The notes under the pieces are model-generated. The model searched no databases and had not been told where the DNA came from. It saw only the letters and a list, made by a program, of their open reading frames with translations. A DNA stretch of 64,000 bases from Tetracladium setigerum. Taxonomy: Eukaryota > Ascomycota > Leotiomycetes > Helotiales. Shown in pieces: positions 34,406 through 45,278 of the stretch. The first letter of the stretch is position 1; every line of letters starts with the position of its first letter. The position numbers were made by a program, and so were the translations under genes. The DNA lies in the NCBI GenBank assembly GCA_031472005.1, contig PZJY01000013.1, positions 1,550,001-1,614,000 on the forward strand, written 5' to 3'.

Positions 34406-35873
34406 TTGCGATGTGGCAGCATATGCCCTAAGCCCCCAAACAAGCTGGCTTCCCAGCGCCGCCCATCTCTCCTTCCTCGAACACCCACGACGACCATAAC
34501 GAGGAGCAACACCAGCACCAGCACAACCACCACCGCCAACAACAGCAACACGAGCACGACTCGAAGCCCCTCGAATCTCCCACCCTCCTACACACCACCC
34601 ACCCTCACCTCCCCACCAAACTTCCACCCAGCCGACCCCGAGCAAAAGAACAGCGTGCTTCACCCGCGCGTGGCCGTCCTCCTCGGTGTAGAGAAGCACT
34701 GGCACCTCCCCCTTCTCTTCTGCAGAGCTCTGAGCACGGCGCCTGCCGCGTGGTGGGGGTTGAGATGTACGCTTACGTTTATGGGGGAGCTGTTGCTCGA
34801 TGAGAAGGAGGGGGCTATGATGCATATGTCGTGGAGTGTGGAGAGGAGGTTTAGGGTTACGGAGGTGTTTTTGGCTGTTCTTTGGGTATGTGTTGAGGGA
34901 TTCTTTTTTGCTATTGTCTTTGGGGGGATGGGGGCAAGTTTGTGGTGGGTATGGCATCAGGTTGGATTTCCATAGTGGAAGGGGCATTCGAAGGGGGTAG
35001 CCATATACTTTACTTTCCTGGAGAATTGCAGAAGTAAAGGATGCTTCCAGTCAAGCATCACCCATAGTCATGCTTGATATGACTCAAGTTTCGTGATCTA
35101 GGACGCTCCTTTCTCTGTATGCTGTAAAGAGACGCTGTTAGACGATAGAGAAGACATACCGACGGAGTGGTAACCCAAACTGACATTTGACAAGTGTAGT
35201 GCATCGGCCTATCTCTCGTTCTATTTCACAGATTGCCTCATGTCTCGTTGGTAAATACTCCTCCATTCTCTCCTGCACGTACTAACGAAATGAACAGGCT
35301 TTTAAACTACACACCACAAGGTACATCTACCACCATCTTTCAATATATCACAGCCGCACTGTACTAACTTACAGCCAGCAACACTTGTCCGCCTACTAAC
35401 CATAAACTCCGCAAACGCCTACATAACCTCCTGGGTTCTCTACCTCTCAGGTGGTTCTGAAGATCCCCGACTTCTCCTCCCAGCTTGGATAAGTATAGCT
35501 AGTGTACGTTACCTTCCTTTCCTTTCATCCCACCGTTTCCATTTTCACCGCTAAACATCCAGCCCCCTCTTCTTTTCTCTTCCTTTCTATCCTCCTGCAC
35601 CAACCCCGAAAACTAACGCTTCGAGGTTTAAAAAAACAGACATACACATTCCTCTACCATCTAACGCATCCACGTCTTGCAATTCTGAAAGAAACATCAC
35701 TCTCCATCAGCGTCTTCTCCATCGCTAGTTTCATCAGTATGGTAAGTCTGCTGTTGCAGCTGCATTTGACGAGGGCGAATGATCCGCCAGTGCCCTTATT
35801 TACCATTGCGGGGAAGATTTGGGAGTGGGCGAGGGCGGTGGGGAGGGAGGGGAGAGTGGGGAGGGAGTTGTAG
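34406..35873 (+). CDS. EOS1: EOS1-like ER membrane protein (N-glycosylation protein), start not found
   Basis: Eos1 family proteins are multi-pass ER membrane proteins linked to N-glycosylation and oxidative stress tolerance. Proposed exons are (?)34406..34885, 35195..35250, 35298..35320, 35379..35503 and 35640..35873. Conserved stretches are HPRVAVLLGVEKHWHLPLLF, CRALSTAPAAWWGLR and RRFRVTEVFLAVLW; after the first intron CSASAYLSFYFTDCLMSRWL; then INSANAYITSWVLYLSGGSE and DPRLLLPAWISIAS; and finally FSIASFISMVSLLLQLHLTR. The open frame at 34406 has no in-frame ATG before the conserved region, so the start lies in an upstream exon or the frame is broken in the Thr/Ser/Asn-rich N-terminus. Confidence 0.85.
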
Positions 35874-37615
35874 GTGTAAGGTGGAAGGTGGAAGGAGGGG
35901 GAGTAGGGGGGAGATGGAAATGGCAATGGGCTGATTGAGTGGGAGATTTCAAGGGTGATATATGTGAGGATTATATGTTATGAGAGCAAAGTCTATGAGA
36001 GAAGTAGTGTTATCAACTCAGGGGGAAAAGGAAAATATGTATAGTACTTCTCTATCTCTGGAGTGAAGATTTCTTATCAATATTTTTCCCAAAAAGAAAA
36101 AAAAACATTATATTACCTAACTTCGACGGGCAAAGTAGGAGGGTTGGTCACATAGGTCATTACTCATTAGTTGAACAGCAATGTAATCTCTTTTGACATA
36201 AAGTATTGACAGTACCCTGCCCTACTCTCTAGTACAGTACCTCGGTACCTGCAGGAGGTTCAGATGTGAGTCGAGCGAGTACTACATAGATACCTAAGGT
36301 AGGTAGGTAGGGGACTGTGCCGCATCACTCATTGACATCTAGCATCGCCAAGGACTCGTGGATGTTTCCTTTGACTATAATAGACATAGGCCGTTGTCAA
36401 AATCTACTATCGTAAGTATATACCACGGACAACTTGATGGAAGGGGAATAGCAGCAAAAGACTACCCTGTTTGTTTGGTGTACTTGGCGTAGCCACTTTT
36501 CGACATGGAGCAATTCATTCACCGCTTTATCAGATCAAAAGATATGATTAATTTCTTTCTACAAGCTTAACTAAAAGCGAAATAGCAGTGGGGTTCACTT
36601 CTTGGCTATGCCAGAATTGAAGTGGACGAAAATGTCAACGAGTGTGGAGTAGGTAGGTAGGTAGGTACTCCGTAGTCCGCACAATATATTCTAGCCGGGC
36701 GAGCCGAAGACGAGGAGTCAAGGACCGTTCCGTGTCTAGCGCAATCAAATTTGATTTCGGGCGCATAGCCACTTCTGTAAAACGTTCATGCAGTTAAGTG
36801 GATTGGTAGATTGAGTTTGGAGCCTCATGACCTCCAAGAGAGATGAGAGAGGGTAGTTTGAGAGATCCAAGAAGTCAAAGACGCCCTTAACAGGCAATGG
36901 AGTAGGTCGGTTCCATTTTATCTGGATATTACTCCGTACATTGCAATTGACCAAAAGGGCATAGGTCTACTCTTGGAGATGCAGTTATCTGTTTGTCCTT
37001 ATATAGAAGTCTTGGAGTGAGGAAACCCGGAAGCCAAGAAATTCTAGCGTTCAACCACTCCTAACTTACATACATACCTAAAGTTACCCTAGGTACCAAG
37101 CTAAGGTAGGAAGTCTTGCTGTCATGAAGTGCAGTAGAGGTGCTAAAACTTCAGACAGTAGGAATACTAGAAAAGATTACCTATTGATCAAGTCAGAGAG
37201 TAGTGTCGAGTCAACAACAAATTGGCAGCCATGATCCATCCGACGATACTCCATTTATGCTCGCCTATTCTTCTTACCTGTGGGGAGACAGACCACAAGA
37301 CAAGCAAGATCATACGGTACTGTGGCACAGTAGCAGCCGAATATTTTCCAGAATGTGCAGCGCCGCAAAGGAGCAGATTTTCTCTTCTCGTCCTGCAGAG
37401 CTATTTCTCTATCAGTCGACCTCGCCTCTATCCAAGGCTATTGCATCCACTCTTGCTATAGAAATTTCCGTGGGTAGAAGACTCAAGAAGGATCAAACCA
37501 CTTTGATAGATAGAAAATTAAGGGTATATAAGTCAAGAGAAATCCTCCACCATGGCACTCTCCTCAGAACTCCTCAACTTAGCCTTCCCAAATTGGACTC
37601 TCCATTTCAGGAATC
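35874..37615. other. Intergenic region EOS1 to secreted-protein gene
   Basis: About 1.7 kb has no recognisable gene. It contains AGGTAGGTAGGT runs near 36298-36313 and 36651-36667 and a short A-rich run near 36098-36110. The last few hundred bases are presumably the promoter and leader of the gene at 37616. Confidence 0.5.
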
Positions 37616-38846
37616 ATGAAGCTCCTCGCCTCCTCCCTCGTCGCAGTTGTGCACTTCACAACCGCCGCTCTGGCTGCCAACGCGACTCTCGTCTACGAGG
37701 CTTACATTCCAACTTCCGAATCCGACATCAAGGTCACGACTGCCAACTCCACCGTCCTGGGCTATTCCTGCGGAGCAAGCCTCAACACCGGTGTCTTTGC
37801 CAACTATCCCATCGTCACGTCCATTGACGCCGATGGCATCGGAAACATCATCATCAATGGCCAGCACTACATCGTGCATCCCGACCCAGCCTACTCAGGC
37901 GGAATCTCTTGCAGTCGCAGCTGGAGTGACACTGACGTCAAGGTGGTTTGCAAGATTGAGGTGCCAGACTCTTTGGTTTCATCGAGCACTGTCTCGGTTG
38001 CAAGCGTGAGTTTCCTCTTTTCCCTTTTCCCCACATGTTGCTTGGTGGTGTGGCCTAGATAACTAATTTTCTGTCATAGTGCTTCCCAAAACGTGACCTC
38101 GAAGAGGAAAACGAGGCAGCAGCCGCGGAGCTTGCTGCAGCGAAGTACGTCCCAGAGACGAGTGTTTCCGCAGGCGCTGAAACAGTCTCACGTTTGAGAA
38201 GCCGACAGTCATGCTTCTGGTTCCGCTGGACCGAGAGAAAAGGAACTGGAGATCCTTACCAGCGATATTACCGTCGACAAACCGGTGTAAAATCTCCTCC
38301 TCTCTTTATATCACTAGTTCAGTGTCGGGCTTCGACTTAATTGTGAAGATAGTAAAGCAAGCATGCTGACTAGATCGTTCAGGAGCCATATAAATGTAAT
38401 GCCAGTTCATGCAGTCAGACGAGCGACTCGGTATTCACACTCCCCATTCTCTTCTCTCTTGTCAGGAAACTAATTCCTGATACGCACAGAGTGCAGGCTA
38501 TACAATTGGATTCTCTGGGTCCATGAGCATAAGCAATTGGATCGATGCCGGATTCTCAGTCAGTAAGACCTATTCTGCCACCGAAACACGTTCCTGCACC
38601 GCCCAGAGAGGCGAGACAATCTGTTTCTTCCACGCGACCGCTTTCACGTCCTATATGGTCGTCAACGTTGAACAGCGCACCTGCAGCGCAGCGCCCATCT
38701 TGAATAGTGTCACGTACGGGGAAGCATTCCGGATGCAATCCCCAAACACCAACAACAAAGGCGGCAAGTACTATTGCAACACAAATGATTTGTGCAAGTG
38801 GTTCGGCTACTATGATTGGCACAATGGCCGCAGCGGCGGTCCTTAG
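37616..38846 (+). CDS. Secreted cysteine-containing protein of unknown function
   Basis: Proposed exons are 37616..38005, 38080..38286, 38383..38430 and 38490..38846, 1002 nt and 333 aa. Residues 1-20 (MKLLASSLVAVVHFTTAALA) are a clear signal peptide. The first part (about 21-130) has one pair of nearby cysteines and NATL/NST glycosylation sites. Then CFPKRD at 131-136 provides a Lys-Arg site, where a Kex2-type protease could split the protein. The second part carries about ten cysteines, WFRWTERKGTG and a C-terminal domain with GYTIGFSGSMSISNWIDAGF and a Tyr/Trp/Gly-rich end. I do not recognise the family. Its features fit a processed extracellular protein or effector; that is inference only. 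It stands alone between long intergenic stretches. Confidence 0.75.
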
Positions 38847-41057
38847 ACACAGCGTGTGCAGTATTGCGTGTCAGCGAGGGATGTTACTGGACTTGGGGGA
38901 GAAATGCATAAGGGGTTTCGATTAGATATTCGAAAGTACGGCTGTTAGAACATTCAAGCAGCACTTGGCACTAGCAGGAGACATCAATATAAACCAAGTA
39001 AACCCCAAGTAATCACCAATTCGAAAATTCAAGATGATGATCCATAGAAACTTGTTTACCAAAAATTGCGGAGAGCGCAACAACAGGGAAAAGAAAGACG
39101 AGTTAAGCAATTTGGCTTAACTTCAAGCAAATTTGGAGTAAAGAGGTCACATTACAGCTTCGTGGAATCTGGCAACACGATATTATTGAATCTAAGGTTA
39201 ACACTGATTCTTGACTGTGATGCTGAGAATGAAATGTCGTCGCCTGAAAATACTATTGCCTTCTCCCTGTCGAGGAGGATAACACCCTTCTCCCCCTCCC
39301 TCCCTCCTGCTAAACACAACAACAACAAATCACTTCAAAAGTTCTCACCAATTTCAACTACTACTCTCCCATCCTTACCTATAAAAATTAAAATAGAAAA
39401 AGGAGTTTCCATATCCATGTCCTCGCATCTAGTTATAACTAGACGTTCTCTTTCTATTTTAATAGTTAACACTCAGGTTTTAGATCTATTGCGTTCTATG
39501 TCATGTGACCTTCGTACATATCAAACAGCAGCCTAAGCTTCATGGAAATTACCTAAACTGCGTCACACCTCACTTCCTGACTTTGATATCAACAGTCAAT
39601 ACATACATGCATTTCTAACATTAGGTAACTAACTGCTCAAGACCGAGAAAAAGTGGCTGAAAGTCGAAAGAAAGGGAGGGATAAAGACGACGAGTCATTC
39701 GTTCAGCAAATATGAATACATATCTCTCTTTGTCCCAAATGAGAAGAAAGGGAGAAAAAAACCAAGTCATTCAATCAAATCCCGGATCATGAGACTCAAG
39801 AGATATTGAGTTATATTGAGCTATATTTTAGAGAAAAATAAACAGGGAAAACAGTTCTCTCGAATTAGTTTTGATAAAATCACTGTTATAAACAAAAACA
39901 AACTTTTACAAAAACAAACTTCTACAATACATACACCCATCTATCCTATCTCTACCTCGAGCCAGCCTTCATCATCTCATCATCACAATATGTTCAGAAA
40001 TATCACGATCCTTGAAAAATGTTCTGGCTAGCTAGGACCTTAGTTAGTAAGCACCTTACTTAGTATTATGATTTTCTAAGGTGATAGATGAATTAAAGTT
40101 GAGAAGCGGGAGGAAGGGTGGTATTGACGATTTGACAGGATGGTGTAAGGAGGAAGAGAAAGGGAGGAGGAGGAGGAGGAGGAGCAGAAACAGAAGAAGC
40201 AGGGGAAGAAGGGAGAAGGGAGAAGGGAGGAGCAGAAGCAGAAGAAGCAGGAGGAAGAAGGGAGGAGGAGGAGAGAGAGAGAGATTCCAAACAAAAGCCT
40301 CTCTTTCTTTCATCTGCTGTACTCGAGTAGTAAGAGACCACGCGAGGCAAGGCAAGAAACCATATCTGTGTGTGAGTGGGTGAGTGATCTACCTATTTGA
40401 TCTTTTGAACATCCTCTCAAGACCATAATCAGGCTGTATGTAGTAGCGAAAAGCTGCACAAAAAAAAGCGTGTAAACTACCTACACTCAGGTGATTAAAA
40501 CTTGGTTACCTACTTGAAGGGCCGGTCTCTCACACCGAAAAAAAAAGATTGAGAGAGAAAGACAACCTAGACGAGGAGACGAAAAGAGAGACTGCAAAAA
40601 AAGTATTTGATTGTGCTATGTACCTATTCTTCCATTTTGCCAGGATTACCACCGGGCAAGCCAAGTTTCACTCCAGTCCTTAAGGAACGCCGGAAGAAGA
40701 AAAGCTGCCTCATGAAAACCCATTTGCCATAGCACACCAGGAGCAACAATATAAAAGGACCGAAAAAAATATGAGACTGCCCTCAAGCAGCAGAGAGATA
40801 GCAAATGATTAGAAAAGGGATTTCCTTCCCTTCTCTAATTATTCCATAAGGTTTTGCAATCTTTTATTCAAGAAAGCAGGGTATCATCGAACGGCCCACG
40901 TCGAATAAAAGCCAATAAAGGTTCCATATCGACCCAACCATCGATCGAAGGAGCCAGGAAAGGGGCAAGAAGCCGGAGAAGTAATGTTGGTTGGTTGTAC
41001 GCTTCTATCACCGAAGCTCCATGTTATCGACGGTTGGTGGGACTGGATTCGATGGGT
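38847..41057. other. Intergenic region with purine-rich low complexity
   Basis: About 2.2 kb lies between the secreted-protein gene and SUI1, with no recognisable gene. It contains a GA-rich tract (listed separately), several A-runs near 40526 and 40600, and a GATATTGAGTTATATTGAGCTATAT near-duplication around 39800-39825. Confidence 0.5.
40136..40292. repeat. GA/AGG purine-rich low-complexity tract
   Basis: The plus strand from about 40136 to 40292 is almost entirely A and G, with AGG and AGAAGCAGG/GGGAGAA units repeated. Long Leu/Ser-rich frames on the minus strand over this tract are artefacts of the composition. Confidence 0.8.
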
Positions 41058-41977
41058 TTAGAAACCATGGACCTGATTGCAAGTTAGAGGGATGTTGTTG
41101 TGGTGGGGGCAAGGTGGCGGGCAAGCCGGGATTTTCTTACCTTGATTGTCTTTGCATCAAGTTCCAAGCCCTCCTTCTTGTCTGTGAGAAACTCTTGAAC
41201 ATCCTTGCGCTGATCGCCTTGGAGTTGGATCACCTCTCCCATCTCGGTGTCGACGACGATGGTGCCATTGCAAGCTATCACACACATGTGCGTCAGCCAA
41301 TTTATCCAGGGTGTTTTCCAGCCTCACGCCAAGATTGTTGGATTTGGGGGGACAAAGAACCTACCGAACTTCTTCTTGATGACCTTGAGAATCTTCTTCT
41401 GGTCAAACTTTTTGGGGAGACCTTGGACAGTGGTCAAAGTCTTACGACCATTGCGCTCTGCGGGGAGGAGAGTTCAGTCAGCAGGTGTGTCTCATTATCG
41501 TGGCGTAGTGCTTCGCGAGCTGATCCCCGGCCCCCACCATCCCATCACCATCACCATCACCAACAAAGTCCCTCGGGATGTCGTCGTGGTCGAGCAACGG
41601 GGTGAGGTCAGACTTACGCTGAATACGGATGTGTATGTAGTTTTGCGACTGCTTTGTTTCTCCAGTATCTTCGTCGGCTTCGGCGAAGGGGTCTGTGAGA
41701 AGGAGAGTTGTTAGCCACAATTCCTGCACCGGCGGACGGATGAGGAGGAGCCCCAAGCAGTAGGATGGATGGCCAACAAAAGCAAGCAAGCAAGCAGACA
41801 AGCATCATAGATTCTGGGTATATGATGCCACAGCAGCTACTCTGCTTGCGACCCGGCTGCCAAAACTTCGACAGGAAGGTTGTTTGTTGTTGTCATTGTT
41901 GTTGTCGCCGTTGGAACACAAGAGGGCTTGGAGGGGTATTTCGACTCACCGAAGGTCTTGAGATTTTCGATTGACAT
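41058..41977 (-). CDS. SUI1: Translation initiation factor eIF1 (SUI1)
   Basis: eIF1 binds the 40S subunit near the P site and controls start-codon fidelity. Proposed exons are complement(41058..41072, 41141..41274, 41365..41457, 41618..41692, 41950..41977), 345 nt and 114 aa, the usual length. All introns are GT-AG. The joined protein reads MSIENLKTFDPFAEADEDTG, then NYIHIRIQQRNGRKTLTTVQ, GLPKKFDQKKILKVIKKKF and ACNGTIVVDTEMGEVIQLQG, ending LDAKTIKVHGF. The final exon is only 15 nt (VHGF plus stop) and the first is 28 nt. Five exons for such a small protein suggests an intron-rich ancestral structure. Confidence 0.95.
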
Positions 41978-43097
41978 AAGCAGTGGTTTTGGGTGTTGTT
42001 TGGGAGTGGTGTTGTTGTACGTGATCGTCGAGGGATGGTGAGAGGAGAGGCGAGTCTCAAGAGATCTGTTGTGGTTTTGTGTGTTGGGAGTGGAGATTGA
42101 GTGTTTGTCGCTTTGGGTTGAGAGCAGAGCAGAGCAGAAGCAGCGCAAGGAGTTTTGAGGGGTGGGTGGTGGAAAGGCCGCTACGGTGGGGCGGGTGACG
42201 CCAAGTGCGCAAATAAGGCTAGGCCGGGTCCGGGATTCACAGCAGAGGAAGCGGAAGTGGAAGTGGAAGTGGAAGGGGAAGTGAATGAGGCTGTGGCTGT
42301 GAACGTGAACGAACGAACCGAAGAACGAAGAAAGTCAGTCGGAATATTCGCCACTCGGTGACCGACGGAATCACACCTACGGTAGTTGGCGCATCACAAT
42401 AGTCACGCTAGCAAGATTTAGAATTTCTTAGCATTACTTAGATACTGTATTGATACATTCAGGTAGGCAAGGTATGTTGGAGTCATTTCGGCTACTTCGA
42501 AATACGTACGCGTTGGTTTGGGGAACGTCAGATTCTCGGAGAGTGCGAAGGTGACCTTCGTCTTCATCATGAGGTCAAATGCACAAAGTTAAGAAGAGTG
42601 CTTGGCTCAGATGCTTCCTCCTCATTCTGTGAATTGTGAATTTTGAATTTTTTGAATTTGGATATCCACTGGTAGGATCGCAGAGCATTATGGAAAGCCA
42701 GATGCTCAATTCTCCCCCCGTGTTCTTTGCGGCATTGCCAATGCAGCACGAATCAAGGAATACCAACCGATCACCATCCACAAAGCAGCCAGTAAATCTT
42801 CATTGAGGGACTTTTTCCAAACTTTCCACTTATGATTGCTGCTTGAAACTTCAAAATAGAGCTTGGATGTATCCATCCCCCAGTGACTCCAGTATTATGT
42901 GTGTGTGTGATTTCCCACCAATATTAACATTTTTGTTGTTGTACAGACTGGCCCCAAAATGCTCCCCCAAACATTACATGTCCCTAATTCGGTGGGAGAG
43001 GTGCAGCTGCTTCGGTCCCTGTTCCTCCAACTGCTACTGTTCCCGATCCATGAAGAGTGGGAGATAGGCCTAGTGGTAGGTTAGCTAATTGTTCTGT
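41978..43097. other. Intergenic region upstream of SUI1
   Basis: About 1.1 kb holds the SUI1 promoter and, further on, the 3' region of the ASTERIX-like gene. A GAAGTG hexamer is repeated about five times near 42250-42285. No gene was recognised. Confidence 0.5.
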
Positions 43098-43668
43098 TCA
43101 AGAAAGGTGAGAGAAGGCCGCATTTGCATAAGCTGAGGAGGTAGAAGAACATACAATAACGAGAGCCAATACTGCACAAAACCGAGTTAGCGAAAGTCCA
43201 TTCAAACTCCATGCGCCGCAAATGATACTCACAGGACATTCCAACGGACATGATTCCAGGCTGTCCACTGCTCGAGGTATCACTCTCCCCAACCAACTTT
43301 GCACAGCAAACACTACCGATGCCCTAAATAGATGCCACAATCAGCTTCCTTCGTACCCAGGACCAATTCATCTATCCATCCATCCATTCAACCAGTCATT
43401 CGTTCGTTCATTCAATTCAGCAGGTGGCACCAACCATCCAATAAACTTGTTGCGCGTGAACATGGCAGCCATGGGCATGGTGCTCGCAAGAGTCGAGGTC
43501 AAGTCGGAGGAGCTCTCCTTCGCGGGGGCTTGGTAGGGGATGACTGCGAGTTTGCGCGCGCGCGCGAGATTAGCAAAGCTGGTGGTACTGTAGTGGTTGG
43601 GGGAATTATGTTTTGCGAGGGAGACACATACCGAGGTCTAGCCTCCGCATATCTTTCTTGTTCGACAT
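43098..43668 (-). CDS. ASTERIX-like (UPF0139) small ER membrane protein, with an apparent 1-nt deletion
   Basis: This is a fungal homologue of the PAT-complex subunit Asterix (WDR83OS), which helps insert multipass membrane proteins at the ER. Proposed exons are complement(43098..43171, 43233..43323, 43435..43543, 43632..43668), about 103 aa. It reads MSNKKDMRRLDLVIPYQAPA, then TMPMAAMFTRNKFIGWASVV, FAVQSWLGESDTSSSGQPG and IMSVGMSLLALVIV. QSWLG and ESDTSS lie in different frames, separated by a G4 run at about 43287-43290 that should be G5. The C-terminus is uncertain: a second frame over the last exon reads YVLLPPQLMQMRPS, closer to the family's proline-rich end, so a further error is possible. 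Family assignment rests on the N-terminal motif and overall layout. Confidence 0.6.
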
Positions 43669-45278
43669 GATTTATTGCGATGGTGGGCGTTCAGGGTGAA
43701 AGGGAGGATGCGAAAGGGAACGGCGAGGGTGAGTGAGCTTGACGACGTTGTCCAGATGGATGGATGGGTGAGTGTGGAGAAGGAAGGTGGAGGATCGTGG
43801 AATTGGTTGCTTGGCGGGCCAGCTTGCTTCCCTTCCCTTCCCTTCTTCATATTCATTATTCCATCAAATGAATGCAATTCTGCTAGCAGCCAAGAAGCAT
43901 GGACTCTTTCACAACCGAACAGCACTGGGCTTCAAAGGCCTCAAAGCTACGCAAAGGTACAATTACTGTATTCTTTCCTACTGCAAGGAGAATGATACGA
44001 GTTTTAAAGTATATCATATCACTGCATCGTTTCAATATTCTTTATCCATTCCTTGCTATTTGTCTCTGCGGCTAGACAAGTGTCTGAGACCTTATCTTTC
44101 ACTTACCCACTCACTCTTTCTTATTATTTCTCCAGTGAGAAAGTACAATTATATTTTCTTTCTTTTTCTCTCTGTCTTTCTACCCGCGTTCATTTCTATC
44201 GACAATAAGTATCGTATCCCCTCTTCACACCTGCGTACCACATTATTGTGTGGTCTCTGGGATGATGGACTGGACTGGATCTGCGGATCGGCCATACCAA
44301 ACAGGCTATTTGCAGAGGAGTGAGACCAATTGCAGCCCTTACGAGCATCTTCTTCCCAAGCCATCGGATGAGAGACAACACAACCACTTCAAGTTCTCCT
44401 TTGGGTCACACGTTCTGCAGCGTAATCCGGTACGGCCCTCCGTCTCCTTCTCTTTCTGTCTTTGGATTCTGTACAGACAGTACATCTAATACATCTAATA
44501 CATCTAATAATAAAAGTCCGCATTTGGAAAAAGAGGGTTCCTTGTTGAAAGCGAGGCTTTGCAGCTTGAGTAATCAATACCTTCGTATATGTTCCACGAA
44601 TACTTGTACTGATAGATAGGACGAAGATACCTTTCTTTGCCTTCCTTACCTTACTCCGTTGCTGTGACCATCCGCTCCCATCTCATTGGGTCTGTGCTGT
44701 GTGTGTGTGGGAGATCCGAAAGAATAGATCGCACCTTTTCTTGGATGCGACAGTAGCCTCTTTCGTCCTGCAGTTCTACTCGACTTCTATCACCATTTCC
44801 TTTCTTTTTCTTACTCCTTTCTACCATCCAAAATACATACCTACTACCTCTTTGCCTCCTCCTAGTAGTAGTGGTACATCGACATCTCACCATCCTTGAT
44901 CCTCTTAGATCCAAACTCTAACCCTCCACACCACGCACAACACATCTTCCCTTTCTTCCACCATCATTACTCTATTTTACAAGCCAATTCCGAGCCCGCC
45001 GCCTCCGCGATTCATCCGATCCGGCACCCTGGGCGAAACCGACGTTCCTAATTTGACACCCACAATCCTCACAACCCACCCGCCCGTCCTACGCTACGGA
45101 GAACTGTAATCGTGCAACCCTGCAACTTGCGGCATCTCAGCCCGCCAGATACACCTTCTACTAACATACCACATTATTCCGAACGACCTCCTTCCATAAC
45201 CTCGAATTCCAACTCCTGTCCGAATCCCCATCGATCTGACTACTCCTATCCTACATATGTGTACAAGATGTACGCGCC
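43669..45278. promoter_or_regulatory. Divergent region between the ASTERIX-like gene and MED12
   Basis: About 1.6 kb separates two start codons. From 44400 on it is pyrimidine-rich and likely includes the MED12 leader. ATCTAATAC is repeated three times near 44482-44508. No gene was recognised. Confidence 0.5.

Noticed and set aside
34391..34987. 198-codon minus-strand frame opposite EOS1
   Set aside because: It is the antisense shadow of the clearly conserved EOS1 exon and is Pro/His-rich only because of that.
40056..40355. Leu/Ser-rich minus-strand frames that look like membrane proteins
   Set aside because: They are translations of the GA-rich tract; the hydrophobic runs come from base composition.
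43040..43115. A possible tRNA (GGCCTAGTGGTAG-like A box and GTTCAAG-like B box)
   Set aside because: No acceptor-stem or anticodon-stem pairing could be built around the two boxes, and spacing is wrong.
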